NCBI RefSeq assembly: GCF_030758315.1
Contig: NZ_CP132336.1
Span: forward strand, 868,001-932,000
From: Pararhizobium sp. IMCC3301
Lineage (GTDB): Bacteria > Pseudomonadota > Alphaproteobacteria > Rhizobiales > GCA-2746425
DNA length: 64,000 nt
Direction: 5' to 3'
Positions 8,977 to 17,970 of the stretch are shown in pieces. The notes beneath the pieces are model-generated. The model made no database searches and had not been told where the DNA came from. It worked only from the letters and a program-made list of their open reading frames with translations. Each line of letters begins with the position of its first letter. The first letter of the stretch is position 1. A program made the translations under genes and the position numbers.

Positions 8977-9186
8977 TTATGCCAGATCGATATCAAGCAC
9001 AGCCATGGAGAAATTGTAGGAACGGTCGCCATCTTCATCGTCAAGATAGATCACACCGAGAAATTCATCTGAAAGGTACAATTCCGCTGAATCCGTCTTG
9101 CGCGGGCGGGCGCGAACCTGAAGGTTCGGATTGGCGAATTTCGCCTTGAAATAAGCATCAAGTTTTTGCAGTTCGCTGGCGTTCAT
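8977..9186 (-). CDS. DUF3126 small protein
   Basis: 69 residues beginning MNASELQKLDAYFKAKFANP and ending in SYNFSMAVLDIDLA. It matches the small DUF3126 family, found almost only in alphaproteobacteria and often near cysE. Function unknown. The in-frame upstream extension to 9312 is not homologous to the family; the ATG at 9186 gives the standard length. Confidence 0.85.
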   Translation of the reverse strand: MNASELQKLDAYFKAKFANPNLQVRARPRKTDSAELYLSDEFLGVIYLDDEDGDRSYNFSMAVLDIDLA

Positions 9187-9327
9187 GGCGCGCCTCTTTC
9201 CGGTTTTCTCTGCGTCGAGATGTGGGTTCAATTCGCGCAGTTGATGGCATATCGTCCGCACAAAATAAAGGGGATAGCGGCTTTTACCGCCGCTTTTCAA
9301 TGGGGATTGCACAACGGCTGGAGCGTA

Positions 9328-10143
9328 TCAGTGCTGTCTCTCTGCCAGAATCTGGTCCATCGACCTTGACGGTTCGGAGCAGCCTGCGGACCCGACAACT
9401 TTTGCCGGCACACCTGCGACAGTGGTGTTGGGAGGCACTTCGCTCAACACCACCGATCCGGCGGCGATGCGCGAGCAATGGCCAATTTTGAAATTTCCCA
9501 GAATCTTGGCCCCGGCACCGATCAGCACACCGCTTTCGATCTTCGGATGGCGGTCACCACCCTTTTTCCCGGTTCCACCGAGTGTGACGTCCTGCAGAAT
9601 CGAAACATCGTCGCCGATCGTGGCGGTTTCCCCGACGACCAGTCCTGTGGCGTGGTCGAGAAAAATACCCTTGCCCATTTTGACAGCCGGGTTGATATCG
9701 GTCTGGAACACGGCAGAGGAGCGGCTTTGCAGATAAAGCGCAAAATCGCGCCGTCCGTGCCGCAACAGCCAATTTGCCAGGCGGTGCGTCTGGAGGGCAT
9801 GAAAGCCTTTGAAATACAGCACCGGTTCGATAAACCGGTCACAGGCAGGATCGCGATCAAACACTGCGCCCAGATCAACACGGATGATGTCGGCCAGCTC
9901 CGGCTCGTCAGCAAACGCCTGCTGAAACGCTTTGCGGATCAGATCATCCGGAACCGCCTGGTGATCCAGCCGGTCGGCGATCCGCCAACTGATCGCTTCT
10001 TCCAGCGTGGTGTGATTGAGAATCGTGCTGTAAATGAACGGTGCCATATCCGGCTCGTGAGCAACGATTGCTTCCGCTTCCTGGCGCAAAGTGTTCCAAA
10101 CCGGGTCGATGCTTGCCAGCTGCTGCTGTGTTGCTTCCGCCAT
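9328..10143 (-). CDS. cysE: Serine O-acetyltransferase
   Basis: 271 residues. Transfers acetyl from acetyl-CoA to serine, giving O-acetylserine for cysteine synthesis. An N-terminal helical SATase domain (about 1-140) precedes a left-handed beta-helix with the diagnostic GIFLDHATGLVVGETA and VTLGGTGKKGGDRHP. The C-terminal tail is where cysteine synthase usually docks. The ATG at 10143 was chosen over a TTG at 10179. The gene lies downstream of nothing on its strand, so it probably has its own promoter in 10144-10444. Confidence 0.93.
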   Translation of the reverse strand: MAEATQQQLASIDPVWNTLRQEAEAIVAHEPDMAPFIYSTILNHTTLEEAISWRIADRLDHQAVPDDLIRKAFQQAFADEPELADIIRVDLGAVFDRDPACDRFIEPVLYFKGFHALQTHRLANWLLRHGRRDFALYLQSRSSAVFQTDINPAVKMGKGIFLDHATGLVVGETATIGDDVSILQDVTLGGTGKKGGDRHPKIESGVLIGAGAKILGNFKIGHCSRIAAGSVVLSEVPPNTTVAGVPAKVVGSAGCSEPSRSMDQILAERQH

Positions 10144-10444
10144 AACGCTTTCCAAAACCCCGGCCAAAGTATCGGCCAAAACCCCTGATTGATAGGACTA
10201 CCTGTTTGCAGGCGCATTCTGTTTTAGACAAAGTGGGTTACCGATACAACAATAACAAGGTCAACACAGCGATTGACTGATTGAGACATAAGCAGCGCAT
10301 CGGGCTGCAATACAGACCTATCAAATCGGTACCATCTGTCTTCGACGACACTGAGCTGCAAAAATGACCCTTGTTCCGCAAGCGAATATAGTTAGAAAAT
10401 GGGACTCAAATTTGTAATCCAACCTTCGTGAGGATCTGTTTTAG
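10144..10444. other. Divergent intergenic region, cysE / IclR gene
   Basis: About 300 bp between the divergent cysE and the IclR regulator gene. It must hold both promoters. It carries repeated GATTGA/TTGAC-like stretches (10270-10290) but I could not assign a specific operator. No coding signal or RNA gene was seen. Confidence 0.5.
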
Positions 10445-11278
10445 ATGGCTAGGCTTGTCCATCGCGCATTTGCGGTTCTGCGCGCTCTGAATGAGGGCCC
10501 CGCAAACCTGAACAGTTTGCACGAGCAGACCGATTTGCACCGCGCCACCCTGTTGCGCATCCTCGACGCTCTGATTCAGGAGGGAATGGTCCGACGGGCG
10601 GTCGGAGGTGACACCTATCATTTGAAACACTGCGTTAAACTTCTAGGTCGCAAAATTTCAAAGACCGATTTGCTGGCAGAAGCTGCCTCCGAACATTTGC
10701 AAAGCTACAGCTCGCTCGTCAGATGGCCGACAGACGTGCTCCATCTGCATGCCACGCAACCTTGTCTCGTTGTCGCCGAGACCAACCGGCCGGGCAGCCC
10801 GTTCCCGGTCAAGCCAAACCGCATCAGGCACACCATTCCCCTGGTCCCTTCTGCCGCCGGACGGGCCTATCTGGCGTTCATGAAAAAAAGCCGGCGTGAC
10901 CATTTGCTGCGCAAAGCCGAACGTCTCGGTTATTTCCTGCAATCACCCCACATAAACCTTGAGCACCTTGAAGAGGATCTCAATGTGGTGCGGCAGAAAG
11001 GTTATGGAACACGGGCGAATTTTTTCAGGGGCGGTGACTACCTTGAGATGAGAATTGAAAATGACGGACTGCTCGCCCTGGCCGTACCGGTTTTGAACGG
11101 ACCGGATCTCATCGCCGTCCTCAACACCCAATGGAATGCGAAGGCTTATGATGAGGCGGGTTTCTCGTCACGCTACCTGGCGGGCCAGATAGAACTGGCA
11201 GCAGCGATAGCGGCTGATTTCCAGAGGCTTGAGCGGGAAAAAACGCTTCCAGAATCACTTCATGATTTCACTGAATGA
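10445..11278 (+). CDS. IclR-family transcriptional regulator
   Basis: 277 residues. The N-terminal winged helix (about 1-65: LVHRAFAVLRALNEGPANLN and LHRATLLRILDALIQEGMVR) is followed by an IclR effector-binding domain (LHATQPCLVVAETNRPGSPF; GRAYLAFM; GYGTRANFF; LNTQWNAKAYD). IclR proteins typically control an adjacent catabolic operon in response to its substrate. Here the following four genes encode a transporter and two enzymes, so this is most likely their regulator. The effector is unknown. Confidence 0.9.
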   Translation: MARLVHRAFAVLRALNEGPANLNSLHEQTDLHRATLLRILDALIQEGMVRRAVGGDTYHLKHCVKLLGRKISKTDLLAEAASEHLQSYSSLVRWPTDVLHLHATQPCLVVAETNRPGSPFPVKPNRIRHTIPLVPSAAGRAYLAFMKKSRRDHLLRKAERLGYFLQSPHINLEHLEEDLNVVRQKGYGTRANFFRGGDYLEMRIENDGLLALAVPVLNGPDLIAVLNTQWNAKAYDEAGFSSRYLAGQIELAAAIAADFQRLEREKTLPESLHDFTE

Positions 11279-11345
11279 AACATTGATAAATTGAAATTGC
11301 GGGATTGCCGCCAGTCTGCTTTCAATAATTGCAGGGAGGACTATC

Positions 11346-12377
11346 ATGACAAATTCACGCAAATTCCGTTTTATTTCGATCCTGATGACAGGACTTTTCA
11401 CGGCCGGCACTGCGCTGGCAAATGATGTTTCCGATTTCTACAAAGGCAAGACAATCAACATCATCGTGCCAGCGGGCCCGGCCAGCGGCTATGATATCTA
11501 CGCCAGGCTCATGTCCGAACATTTCACGAAGCACATGCCCGGAAATCCTACCGTTATCGTGCAGAATATGCCGGGTGCCGGCGGTGTTAAAGCTGCACGC
11601 TACTTTTCTACAGTCGGCAAAACTGACGGAACAGAGCTGCTGCTGAGCCCGCAGACCATTGGCACAGATGAAGCCCTCGGTCTGCTTGGAGACACGGTCG
11701 ATGTGGCCAGCTTCAACTGGATTGGCCGCTTTACCACCAACGTCCCGGTTGGCGTAGTGTCTTCGGCTTCCGGCGTGACAAGCGCGCAGGAACTCAAAGA
11801 GCGCGAGGTGGTTTTTGCCGGAACCTCGGCCAGGTCACCGGCGATTGTTTTTCCAACAGCGTTGAATGTTCTGGCCGGCACGAAAATGAAAATCGTCTCC
11901 GGTTTCGATGACACCCGACAGACATTTCTTGCCATGCTCCAGAAAGAGGTCGACGGACTGGTGCTCGGCTGGGCAGGACTGAAATCATCCAACAACGAGC
12001 TGTTGGAAAAGGGCGAGTTGATCGTTCTGTTTCAGGGAACCGCGACACCTCACCCGGATTTGCCGGAAGTGCCAACGATTGTTGATCTTGCCCAAGGCGA
12101 AGCCAACAAAACCGCCATGCGCTTCATTGCCTCAAGCTCGGAAATCGGGCGGTCAATAGCCGCGCACCCGGATGTGCCCCAGGACCGTCTTGAAGCATTG
12201 CGCGAAGCCTTCGTTGCCATGCTTGCAGACCCCGCATTCATTAACGATGCCAAAACCAGAAATATGGAACTGGTCGCAAGCTCCGGCTATGAGGAGCTGG
12301 ATGCAGTGATTTCGCAGACCCTCGGCGTCGACGCTTCGGTGATTGCACTCGTCAAGGAAACTCTGGGACTTAAGTGA
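11346..12377 (+). CDS. Tripartite tricarboxylate transporter binding protein (TctC/Bug)
   Basis: 343-residue periplasmic solute-binding protein with a signal peptide ending at ...GTALAND. Family marks are the loop KGKTINIIVPAGPASGYDIYARL, VIVQNMPGAGGVKAARY and the C-terminal helix region. TctC/Bug proteins capture carboxylates and deliver them to a TctA/TctB permease, which is encoded two genes downstream. Ligand unknown; a hydroxycarboxylate would fit the neighbouring dehydrogenase. GGAGGA lies just upstream of the ATG. Confidence 0.88.
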   Translation: MTNSRKFRFISILMTGLFTAGTALANDVSDFYKGKTINIIVPAGPASGYDIYARLMSEHFTKHMPGNPTVIVQNMPGAGGVKAARYFSTVGKTDGTELLLSPQTIGTDEALGLLGDTVDVASFNWIGRFTTNVPVGVVSSASGVTSAQELKEREVVFAGTSARSPAIVFPTALNVLAGTKMKIVSGFDDTRQTFLAMLQKEVDGLVLGWAGLKSSNNELLEKGELIVLFQGTATPHPDLPEVPTIVDLAQGEANKTAMRFIASSSEIGRSIAAHPDVPQDRLEALREAFVAMLADPAFINDAKTRNMELVASSGYEELDAVISQTLGVDASVIALVKETLGLK

Positions 12378-12410
12378 TCCGGGCACGACAGCTCATCCAT
12401 TTCAAATCTC

Positions 12411-12438
12411 GATGAAACGCGGGAACCCGCGTTTCATC
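12411..12438. terminator. Perfect 13-bp inverted repeat after the binding-protein gene
   Basis: GATGAAACGCGGG (12411-12423), AA, CCCGCGTTTCATC (12426-12438). It sits between the binding-protein gene and the dehydrogenase gene of the same operon. There is no T-tract, so it is more likely a 3'-end stabiliser or partial attenuator that raises binding-protein mRNA over the downstream genes, as is common in transport operons, than a full terminator. Confidence 0.6.
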
Positions 12439-12470
12439 CCCCTTCACCGGATCAAAGAGGCCTGACTAAC

Positions 12471-13439
12471 ATGAAAGTTCTGGTGATTGATCATCTGTTC
12501 GCCGACGAAATTGGCTCCCGATTACGCGCAGATTTTCCGAACATTGACGTCGTCACTGCGTTGGACAGCCAATCAGCCCAGGGCGAAGTAGCGGCATGCG
12601 ATGTTATTATGTCTCTGGGTATGAATGCTGACGAAACACTTTTCGCACAGGCCAGAAACCTGAAATGGGTGCAATCGCTTGGTGCTGGCGTCGATAAATT
12701 TCAGTCACTGGCAGCGCTCGATAACCTGGAACTTCTGACAAATGCCAAGGGCATTCACGGACCTCAGATTGCCGAGATGACAATTCTGTACATGATTTCT
12801 CTGCTCAGGGATTTTCCAGCGCTCGTCCGCCAGCAGGACGCTAAAAATTGGCGGCGCTTTCCCGGACGAAAGCTGCAGGGGCGCAGCATTACTATCTGGG
12901 GGCTTGGAACAATTGGCGAAGAAATCGCGCGCATCTGCCACGCCTTCGGGATGACGGTTTCTGCAGTGACACGCACACCGCGGGATCATCCCTTCATTGA
13001 TCGCTATTATTTGCCGGGCGATCTGGCAGAAGCGGCATCGGTCGCCGATTTTCTGCTCGCTGTCGCCCCGGCCACAGCGGAAAATGTCGGTCGGCTCAAC
13101 GCAGACATCTTTCAGGCGATGCGGCCTGACAGCTATCTCATCAATGTTGGCCGCGGCAGTCTGGTTGTCGAGCCGGATTTGATCGCCGCTCTGAAGACCG
13201 GATCAATCGCCGGCGCTGCGCTTGACGTTGCAAGTGCCGAACCCCTGCCGCCGGAAAACCCCCTGTGGGATATGCCGAACACCATCCTGACACCACATAT
13301 CTCGGGAATGATCGAAGAGTATCCCGAGCAGGTCTATCCCATTGTCAAAACCAACATGGCCCACTTTCTGGCCGGACGAATTGACCAGATGATCAATCGC
13401 ATCGACCCCGTCAAACCAATCACCGGGAGCACCCACTGA
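12471..13439 (+). CDS. D-2-hydroxyacid dehydrogenase, NAD(P)-dependent
   Basis: 322 residues of the D-isomer-specific 2-hydroxyacid dehydrogenase family. The Rossmann dinucleotide motif is GLGTIGEEIA, the catalytic Arg lies in NVGRGSLVVEPDLIAAL, Glu in DVASAEPLPPENPLW and His in TPHISG. It interconverts a 2-keto and a 2-hydroxy acid; the exact substrate cannot be read from sequence. Within the operon it probably acts on the transported carboxylate. It is followed after one base by the next ORF. Confidence 0.87.
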   Translation: MKVLVIDHLFADEIGSRLRADFPNIDVVTALDSQSAQGEVAACDVIMSLGMNADETLFAQARNLKWVQSLGAGVDKFQSLAALDNLELLTNAKGIHGPQIAEMTILYMISLLRDFPALVRQQDAKNWRRFPGRKLQGRSITIWGLGTIGEEIARICHAFGMTVSAVTRTPRDHPFIDRYYLPGDLAEAASVADFLLAVAPATAENVGRLNADIFQAMRPDSYLINVGRGSLVVEPDLIAALKTGSIAGAALDVASAEPLPPENPLWDMPNTILTPHISGMIEEYPEQVYPIVKTNMAHFLAGRIDQMINRIDPVKPITGSTH

Positions 13440-13440
13440 T

Positions 13441-14637
13441 ATGCCAACCATGTCTGAAAAACTTGTTTCACGAATCTCGGACAGCGAATTGGAACGGCGC
13501 TGGGCGTTGACCCGCAAAGCCATGCAGCGTGCCGGGGTCGACGTTCTGGTCATGCAGAACAGCAATGAGTTTGTCGGCGGCTATGTGAAATGGTTTACAG
13601 ACATCCCGGCCCGGCAGGGCGTGCCGATAAGCGTTATCTTTCCGCTGGACAGCGAGATGATCGTGGTGCGTGCAGGACCACGCGGCGGAAACCTGCAGGA
13701 TAACGGCCGGATGGATTGGCCATGGCGCGGTGTCAACAAGGTTCTGACAGCCCCCTACACCACGGCGGAATGCACCACCAATATCAACGATGCCAAACTG
13801 GCGGCTGCGGAACTTGCCGGCATGGGCGCGCGCAAGATTGGCTGGGTCGGCATGGGAGCGATCCGGCACAGTTTTGGAGCCCATCTCTCCGGGCAGTTGG
13901 AAGATGCTGATTTCATTGATTTTTCAAATGAAGTTGATGAAATAAAGGCTATCAAAAGCGCCGAAGAGATAACTCTCATCCGCCAGACCGCGCATCTCCA
14001 GGATCAGGTTTTTGCCGATGTAGTTGGGTTTATTGAACCAGGCATGCGCGAGTTCGAAGTTGCTGCCTTTGCCTATTACCAAACCCAGCGTCTGGGAAGT
14101 ACGCAAGGTTTTGTTCTGACCGGGTCCGCTCCGATGGGCACGCCTGCCACGAAGGGCCTGCGCCACTTTCAGAACCGGCGGATCGAGGACGGGGATCAGT
14201 TCACCATTTTGATCGAGACGAACGGACCGGGCGGTTTTTACACGGAAATCGGCAGAACCATTGTGCTGGGCAAAGCCAGCCAGGAAATGCTGAGTGAATT
14301 CGATCTGGCGCACCGGGCACAGCGCGCAACATTGGACCGTCTCAAACCCGGCGCTGATCCGGCAGCGCTATGGGACGCGCACAATGCGTACATGCGCGAC
14401 GCGAACCGCCCGGAAGAACGGCGGCTTTACGCCCATGGACAGGGCTACGATCTGGTCGAACGACCCTCATTGCGCGATGACGATCCGATGAAAATCGCCG
14501 AACATATGAGCATTGTCGTCCATCCGACTTTTCAGACTGATACCACCTATGCCTGGGTGTGTGACAACTACATGGTTGAAGCGAATGGCGTGTCTGACTG
14601 CCTTCATAAAACCGAGAAAAAAGTGTTCCAGCTTTAA
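13441..14637 (+). CDS. M24-family (creatinase/aminopeptidase P-like) protein
   Basis: 398 residues with an N-terminal creatinase-like domain (about 1-165) and a C-terminal pita-bread domain. The metal ligands of true M24 metallopeptidases look altered: where D...D is expected I read ILIETNGPGGFYTEIGRT (Glu and Glu), and the usual THE/EPG region reads VVHPTFQT. That resembles metal-independent creatinase-type hydrolases more than Xaa-Pro dipeptidases, so a C-N hydrolase role in the operon's catabolic pathway is possible. Substrate unknown. Confidence 0.75.
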   Translation: MPTMSEKLVSRISDSELERRWALTRKAMQRAGVDVLVMQNSNEFVGGYVKWFTDIPARQGVPISVIFPLDSEMIVVRAGPRGGNLQDNGRMDWPWRGVNKVLTAPYTTAECTTNINDAKLAAAELAGMGARKIGWVGMGAIRHSFGAHLSGQLEDADFIDFSNEVDEIKAIKSAEEITLIRQTAHLQDQVFADVVGFIEPGMREFEVAAFAYYQTQRLGSTQGFVLTGSAPMGTPATKGLRHFQNRRIEDGDQFTILIETNGPGGFYTEIGRTIVLGKASQEMLSEFDLAHRAQRATLDRLKPGADPAALWDAHNAYMRDANRPEERRLYAHGQGYDLVERPSLRDDDPMKIAEHMSIVVHPTFQTDTTYAWVCDNYMVEANGVSDCLHKTEKKVFQL

Positions 14638-14692
14638 AGCGTTTGATGTTTGCCTTCAACGATCCTGCCCCGAATGATCGCTAGGATAAGCC

Positions 14693-16741
14693 ATGCTTGA
14701 AGCCGCAATTGACGCAATTTTTATCATTCTGGATCCAGCTCGGTTCGGGTTTCTGGCGATTGGCGTGGTGATCGGGCTGGCGGTCGGCATTGTCCCCGGT
14801 CTTGGTGGTCTGGTGGGTCTTTCAATCCTGCTGCCTTTTACATATGCGCTGGACCCCTATGCCGCAATTGCCATGCTGCTTGCGCTGTCATCGGTGGTTG
14901 CGACCGGCGACACCATCCCCGCCGTTTTGTTCGGGGTGCCCGGTACAGTGGGCTCGGCTGCCACGGTGGTCGATGGCTACCCCATGGCGCAAAAGGGTGA
15001 AGCAGGTCGTGCCTTTGGAGCGGCCTTTTCAGCATCCCTGCTTGGCGGGCTGTTCGGGGCCATGATGCTGTTTGTCAGCATACCGGTGCTCAGGCCGCTG
15101 GTGCTGCTTATCGGCCCCCCGGAACTGTTCGCGCTGTGCCTGTTCGGAATTTCCCTCGTGGCCCTGCTCAGCGGGTCCAATCGTCTCAAAGGCTTGGCGG
15201 CAGCGTGTCTTGGCCTGCTGCTGTCGGCGATTGGCGATGATCCCAACACAGCGACCCCGCGTTGGACTTTCGATACGCTTTATCTGTTCGATGGTGTGCC
15301 GCTTGTGCCCCTGGCACTGGGTATGTTTGCGCTGCCGGAATTGGCCGGCTTGATGATGCGCGGAGGCACGATTTCACGCAAGGGCCGTGGTGCCGCCATT
15401 GCCGGCCAATGGCAGGGCATTCGGGATACATTTGCAAATCTCGGTCTGGTTTTCCGCAGTTCAGTTCTGGGCGCTGGCCTGGGCGCCATTCCCGGCCTTG
15501 GCGCGTCAATCATCGACTGGATTGCCTACGGGGTGGCGGCCAAGACTGAGAAAGGCGCAGAGACAACCTTCGGACACGGCGATGTTCGGGGTGTCATTGC
15601 CTCTGAAAGTTCCAACAATGCCAAGGAAGGCGGATCGCTGATCCCGACCATAGCCTTCGGAGTTCCCGGAACGGCCTCAATGGCAATTTTGCTCGGGGCT
15701 TTCCAGATCCATGGCATTGTCCCCGGCCAGACCATGCTGACGGAGAAACTTGATCTGACCTATGCCATGGTCTGGAGCATTGCACTGGCCAATGTTCTGG
15801 GTGCCGGCATCTGTTTTCTGTTCGCAAATCAACTGGCGCGTCTGGCCCTTGTGCGCGTCGGAATTCTGGTCCCGGTGGTTCTGGCCGTCACGTTGCTCGG
15901 CGCGTTCCAGAACAGCGCTTCGATTGAGGATGTCTATGCTGTGATCGGCTTCGGGCTGCTTGGCATGATCATGAAAATCTTCGGCTGGTCGCGTCCCGCG
16001 CTGGTTCTGGGCTTTGTGCTGGGCAGTTTGATTGAACGCTATCTGGTTATTTCATATTCACTTGCCGGTGCCGGATTTCTGTTAAGGCCAATTGTCGCGA
16101 TCATCATTGGGATGACGATTTTAGGGATCGTCATCCCGCTTTTCAAAAGTATAATTGGAAGGTGGCGCGGTCCAAAACAGGAAAACCGCGGCGGTTTTAC
16201 CCTGGTCGTCAACGAAGACCTGATTTTCGCGGCACTTATTGTCATTGTGTTTCTGAGTGCATTTTTCACTCAGGAGGACTGGCCCCTGAAAGCACGGTTG
16301 ATGCCAAACGTTTTTGCCGGTGCCGGTATCCTGTTTGCCATCTGGGTGGTATTCGGCGTGGCGCTGAGCAACAGCAACCAGCGAAAAGAGACCTCCGGTG
16401 CCGGAGTTGCCACAAATTTTCTGGTATTCGGTTTCAGTAACTTACGGGAAACATATCTGACAAAAAGCGCCATGCGCGGTTTGCGGTTTTTTCTCTACTG
16501 TTTCGGATTTGTTATCCTGGCGCAAATGACCGGCGTCCTGATATCGGTGTTTTTGCTGACGCTCATTTTATTGTCCTCTGAATCCAGGGAAAAACCTTGG
16601 ATGGCGTTCTGCATTGCAGGTGCCGTTTTTCTGTTCTCATACGGATTGTTTCACCTGCTGGTGAATGTTCCCTGGCCAAATTCAATGCTCGGTGACGTGT
16701 TTCCCGCACTTCGCGACAGCTTTATGACCGACATTTTATAA
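14693..16741 (+). CDS. TctA-TctB fused permease of tripartite tricarboxylate transporter
   Basis: 682 residues, longer than a normal TctA (about 500). Residues 1-500 are the large TctA permease (GLAVGIVPGLGGLVGLSILL; ATGDTIPAVLFGVPGT; GLGAIPGLGASIIDWIAYG; ESSNNAKEGGSLIPTIAFG). A linker and a TctB-like four-helix small subunit follow at about 505-682 (starting near VNEDLIFAALIVIVFLSAFF). It should form a sodium- or proton-coupled importer with the binding protein encoded upstream. The fusion explains why no separate tctB gene is present. Confidence 0.88.
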   Translation: MLEAAIDAIFIILDPARFGFLAIGVVIGLAVGIVPGLGGLVGLSILLPFTYALDPYAAIAMLLALSSVVATGDTIPAVLFGVPGTVGSAATVVDGYPMAQKGEAGRAFGAAFSASLLGGLFGAMMLFVSIPVLRPLVLLIGPPELFALCLFGISLVALLSGSNRLKGLAAACLGLLLSAIGDDPNTATPRWTFDTLYLFDGVPLVPLALGMFALPELAGLMMRGGTISRKGRGAAIAGQWQGIRDTFANLGLVFRSSVLGAGLGAIPGLGASIIDWIAYGVAAKTEKGAETTFGHGDVRGVIASESSNNAKEGGSLIPTIAFGVPGTASMAILLGAFQIHGIVPGQTMLTEKLDLTYAMVWSIALANVLGAGICFLFANQLARLALVRVGILVPVVLAVTLLGAFQNSASIEDVYAVIGFGLLGMIMKIFGWSRPALVLGFVLGSLIERYLVISYSLAGAGFLLRPIVAIIIGMTILGIVIPLFKSIIGRWRGPKQENRGGFTLVVNEDLIFAALIVIVFLSAFFTQEDWPLKARLMPNVFAGAGILFAIWVVFGVALSNSNQRKETSGAGVATNFLVFGFSNLRETYLTKSAMRGLRFFLYCFGFVILAQMTGVLISVFLLTLILLSSESREKPWMAFCIAGAVFLFSYGLFHLLVNVPWPNSMLGDVFPALRDSFMTDIL

Positions 16742-16798
16742 GACCAGCGCCAGACATCGCCACACATTGCAGCGACGCGGGACTGACCGAGAAAAATC

Positions 16799-17590
16799 CT
16801 AAAGCGTCTCCCAGAATTTCAGCACGCCTGCTTTGAACACCTTGTCGCCGACTGCAAGCTGGTGATCGCGGCCCGGAATCTCAAGATATTGCGCGCCCGG
16901 AATCAGGGCTGAAAGGCCCGCGCCGGAACCGGAAATATCGTCTTTTGAGCCGACCGCAATCAGACAGGGTGGCTGCAGTCTGGCAATCTCGCTTTCCAAC
17001 AGAACCTGACGGGTTGAGACCATGCAGGCGGCCAGCGCTTTGCGGTCGCTTTTGGTGGCATCGGCAAACAGCCGGAAACGCTTGCCGACATCATCGCTGA
17101 TCTGCTCGGGATCGTCTGCCAGCAGCGCATCGACAATCGGTTGCGAGGCACCAACGCCGGTGACCATGCCCATGCCCAGACCGCCGAACACCACAGCGCG
17201 AACGCGCTCGGGGTGGGCCAGTGCCAGAAAAGCCGACAGCCGCGCGCCCATGGAATAGCCCATGACCAGGGCTTCATCAAGCGCCAGATGATCCAGCAAC
17301 CCTTTTGCATCCTCCGCCATCGTTGCGGCGAAATAGGCCTCCGGATCGTACAGTTTTTCGCTGCTGCCATGGCCGCGATTGTCCATCGCAATGACGCGGT
17401 ATCCCGCTCCGGTCAGCGTGGTCGCCCAAGATGGATAGACCCAGTTGACATGGGCATTCGAAGCAAATCCATGGATCAGCAGCACCGGTAATTCACGCAC
17501 AGCCACCCCAGCCGCCGGTGGCAGATCGAAATAGCAGATCTGCACCCCGGAATGATCGAATTGTGTCATCGGCAATGTATTCAAATTCAT
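16799..17590 (-). CDS. Alpha/beta hydrolase
   Basis: 263 residues. Oxyanion HGFASN, nucleophile elbow GYSMGA and the C-terminal His in GRDHQLAV define an alpha/beta hydrolase with cap. It resembles esterase or proline iminopeptidase-like housekeeping hydrolases of rhizobia; substrate unknown. The ATG at 17590 has a CAGGGA about 9 bases upstream; an in-frame TTG at 17683 lies beyond and is unlikely. It is divergent from the zf-CHCC gene. Confidence 0.83.
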   Translation of the reverse strand: MNLNTLPMTQFDHSGVQICYFDLPPAAGVAVRELPVLLIHGFASNAHVNWVYPSWATTLTGAGYRVIAMDNRGHGSSEKLYDPEAYFAATMAEDAKGLLDHLALDEALVMGYSMGARLSAFLALAHPERVRAVVFGGLGMGMVTGVGASQPIVDALLADDPEQISDDVGKRFRLFADATKSDRKALAACMVSTRQVLLESEIARLQPPCLIAVGSKDDISGSGAGLSALIPGAQYLEIPGRDHQLAVGDKVFKAGVLKFWETL

Positions 17591-17720
17591 CGTGCCGGTC
17601 CCTGCTGTGTTGGAATGTCCCGTGGCATCTGCATAGCGATTTCCCCCTACCCTTTCCACCCGGAACCTTTTATGGTCCGGCAAATCACTTGGCGAACCAC
17701 CCGGACGGAGTTTTGTCGTT

Positions 17721-17957
17721 ATGGCAGACGCGATTACCCCTCACTTCCACAATACAGATGGTGTGGACACCATTTTCATTGGCGTGAAAGAGTTCATGTG
17801 CATCGGTGCCAGGCCGCCGCAGGACCATCCGCATGTGTTTCTGGATATGGGAGATGAGTCTGAAATGGTCTGTCCCTACTGCTCGACCCTGTACAGATAC
17901 AGCGCTGATCTGACCGCAACGCAAACCCGGCCGGACGGCATGCTGATCGGGATGTAG
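17721..17957 (+). CDS. Zinc-finger (zf-CHCC) small protein
   Basis: 78 residues. The four zinc ligands of the zf-CHCC family are visible: Cys in FMCIG, His in DHPHVF, and the C-x2-C in MVCPYC. The family is related to the NDUFS6/Complex I 13-kDa subunit and is conserved in alphaproteobacteria, where a role in complex I or Fe-S metabolism is suspected. It precedes the FAD monooxygenase gene by 13 bp and is probably cotranscribed with it. Confidence 0.88.
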   Translation: MADAITPHFHNTDGVDTIFIGVKEFMCIGARPPQDHPHVFLDMGDESEMVCPYCSTLYRYSADLTATQTRPDGMLIGM

Positions 17958-17970
17958 AAAGAAGACCGCC

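Noticed and set aside
14693-16741. Frameshift joining separate tctA and tctB genes
   Set aside because: The reading frame is continuous over the linker and both parts are complete, so this is a real fusion.
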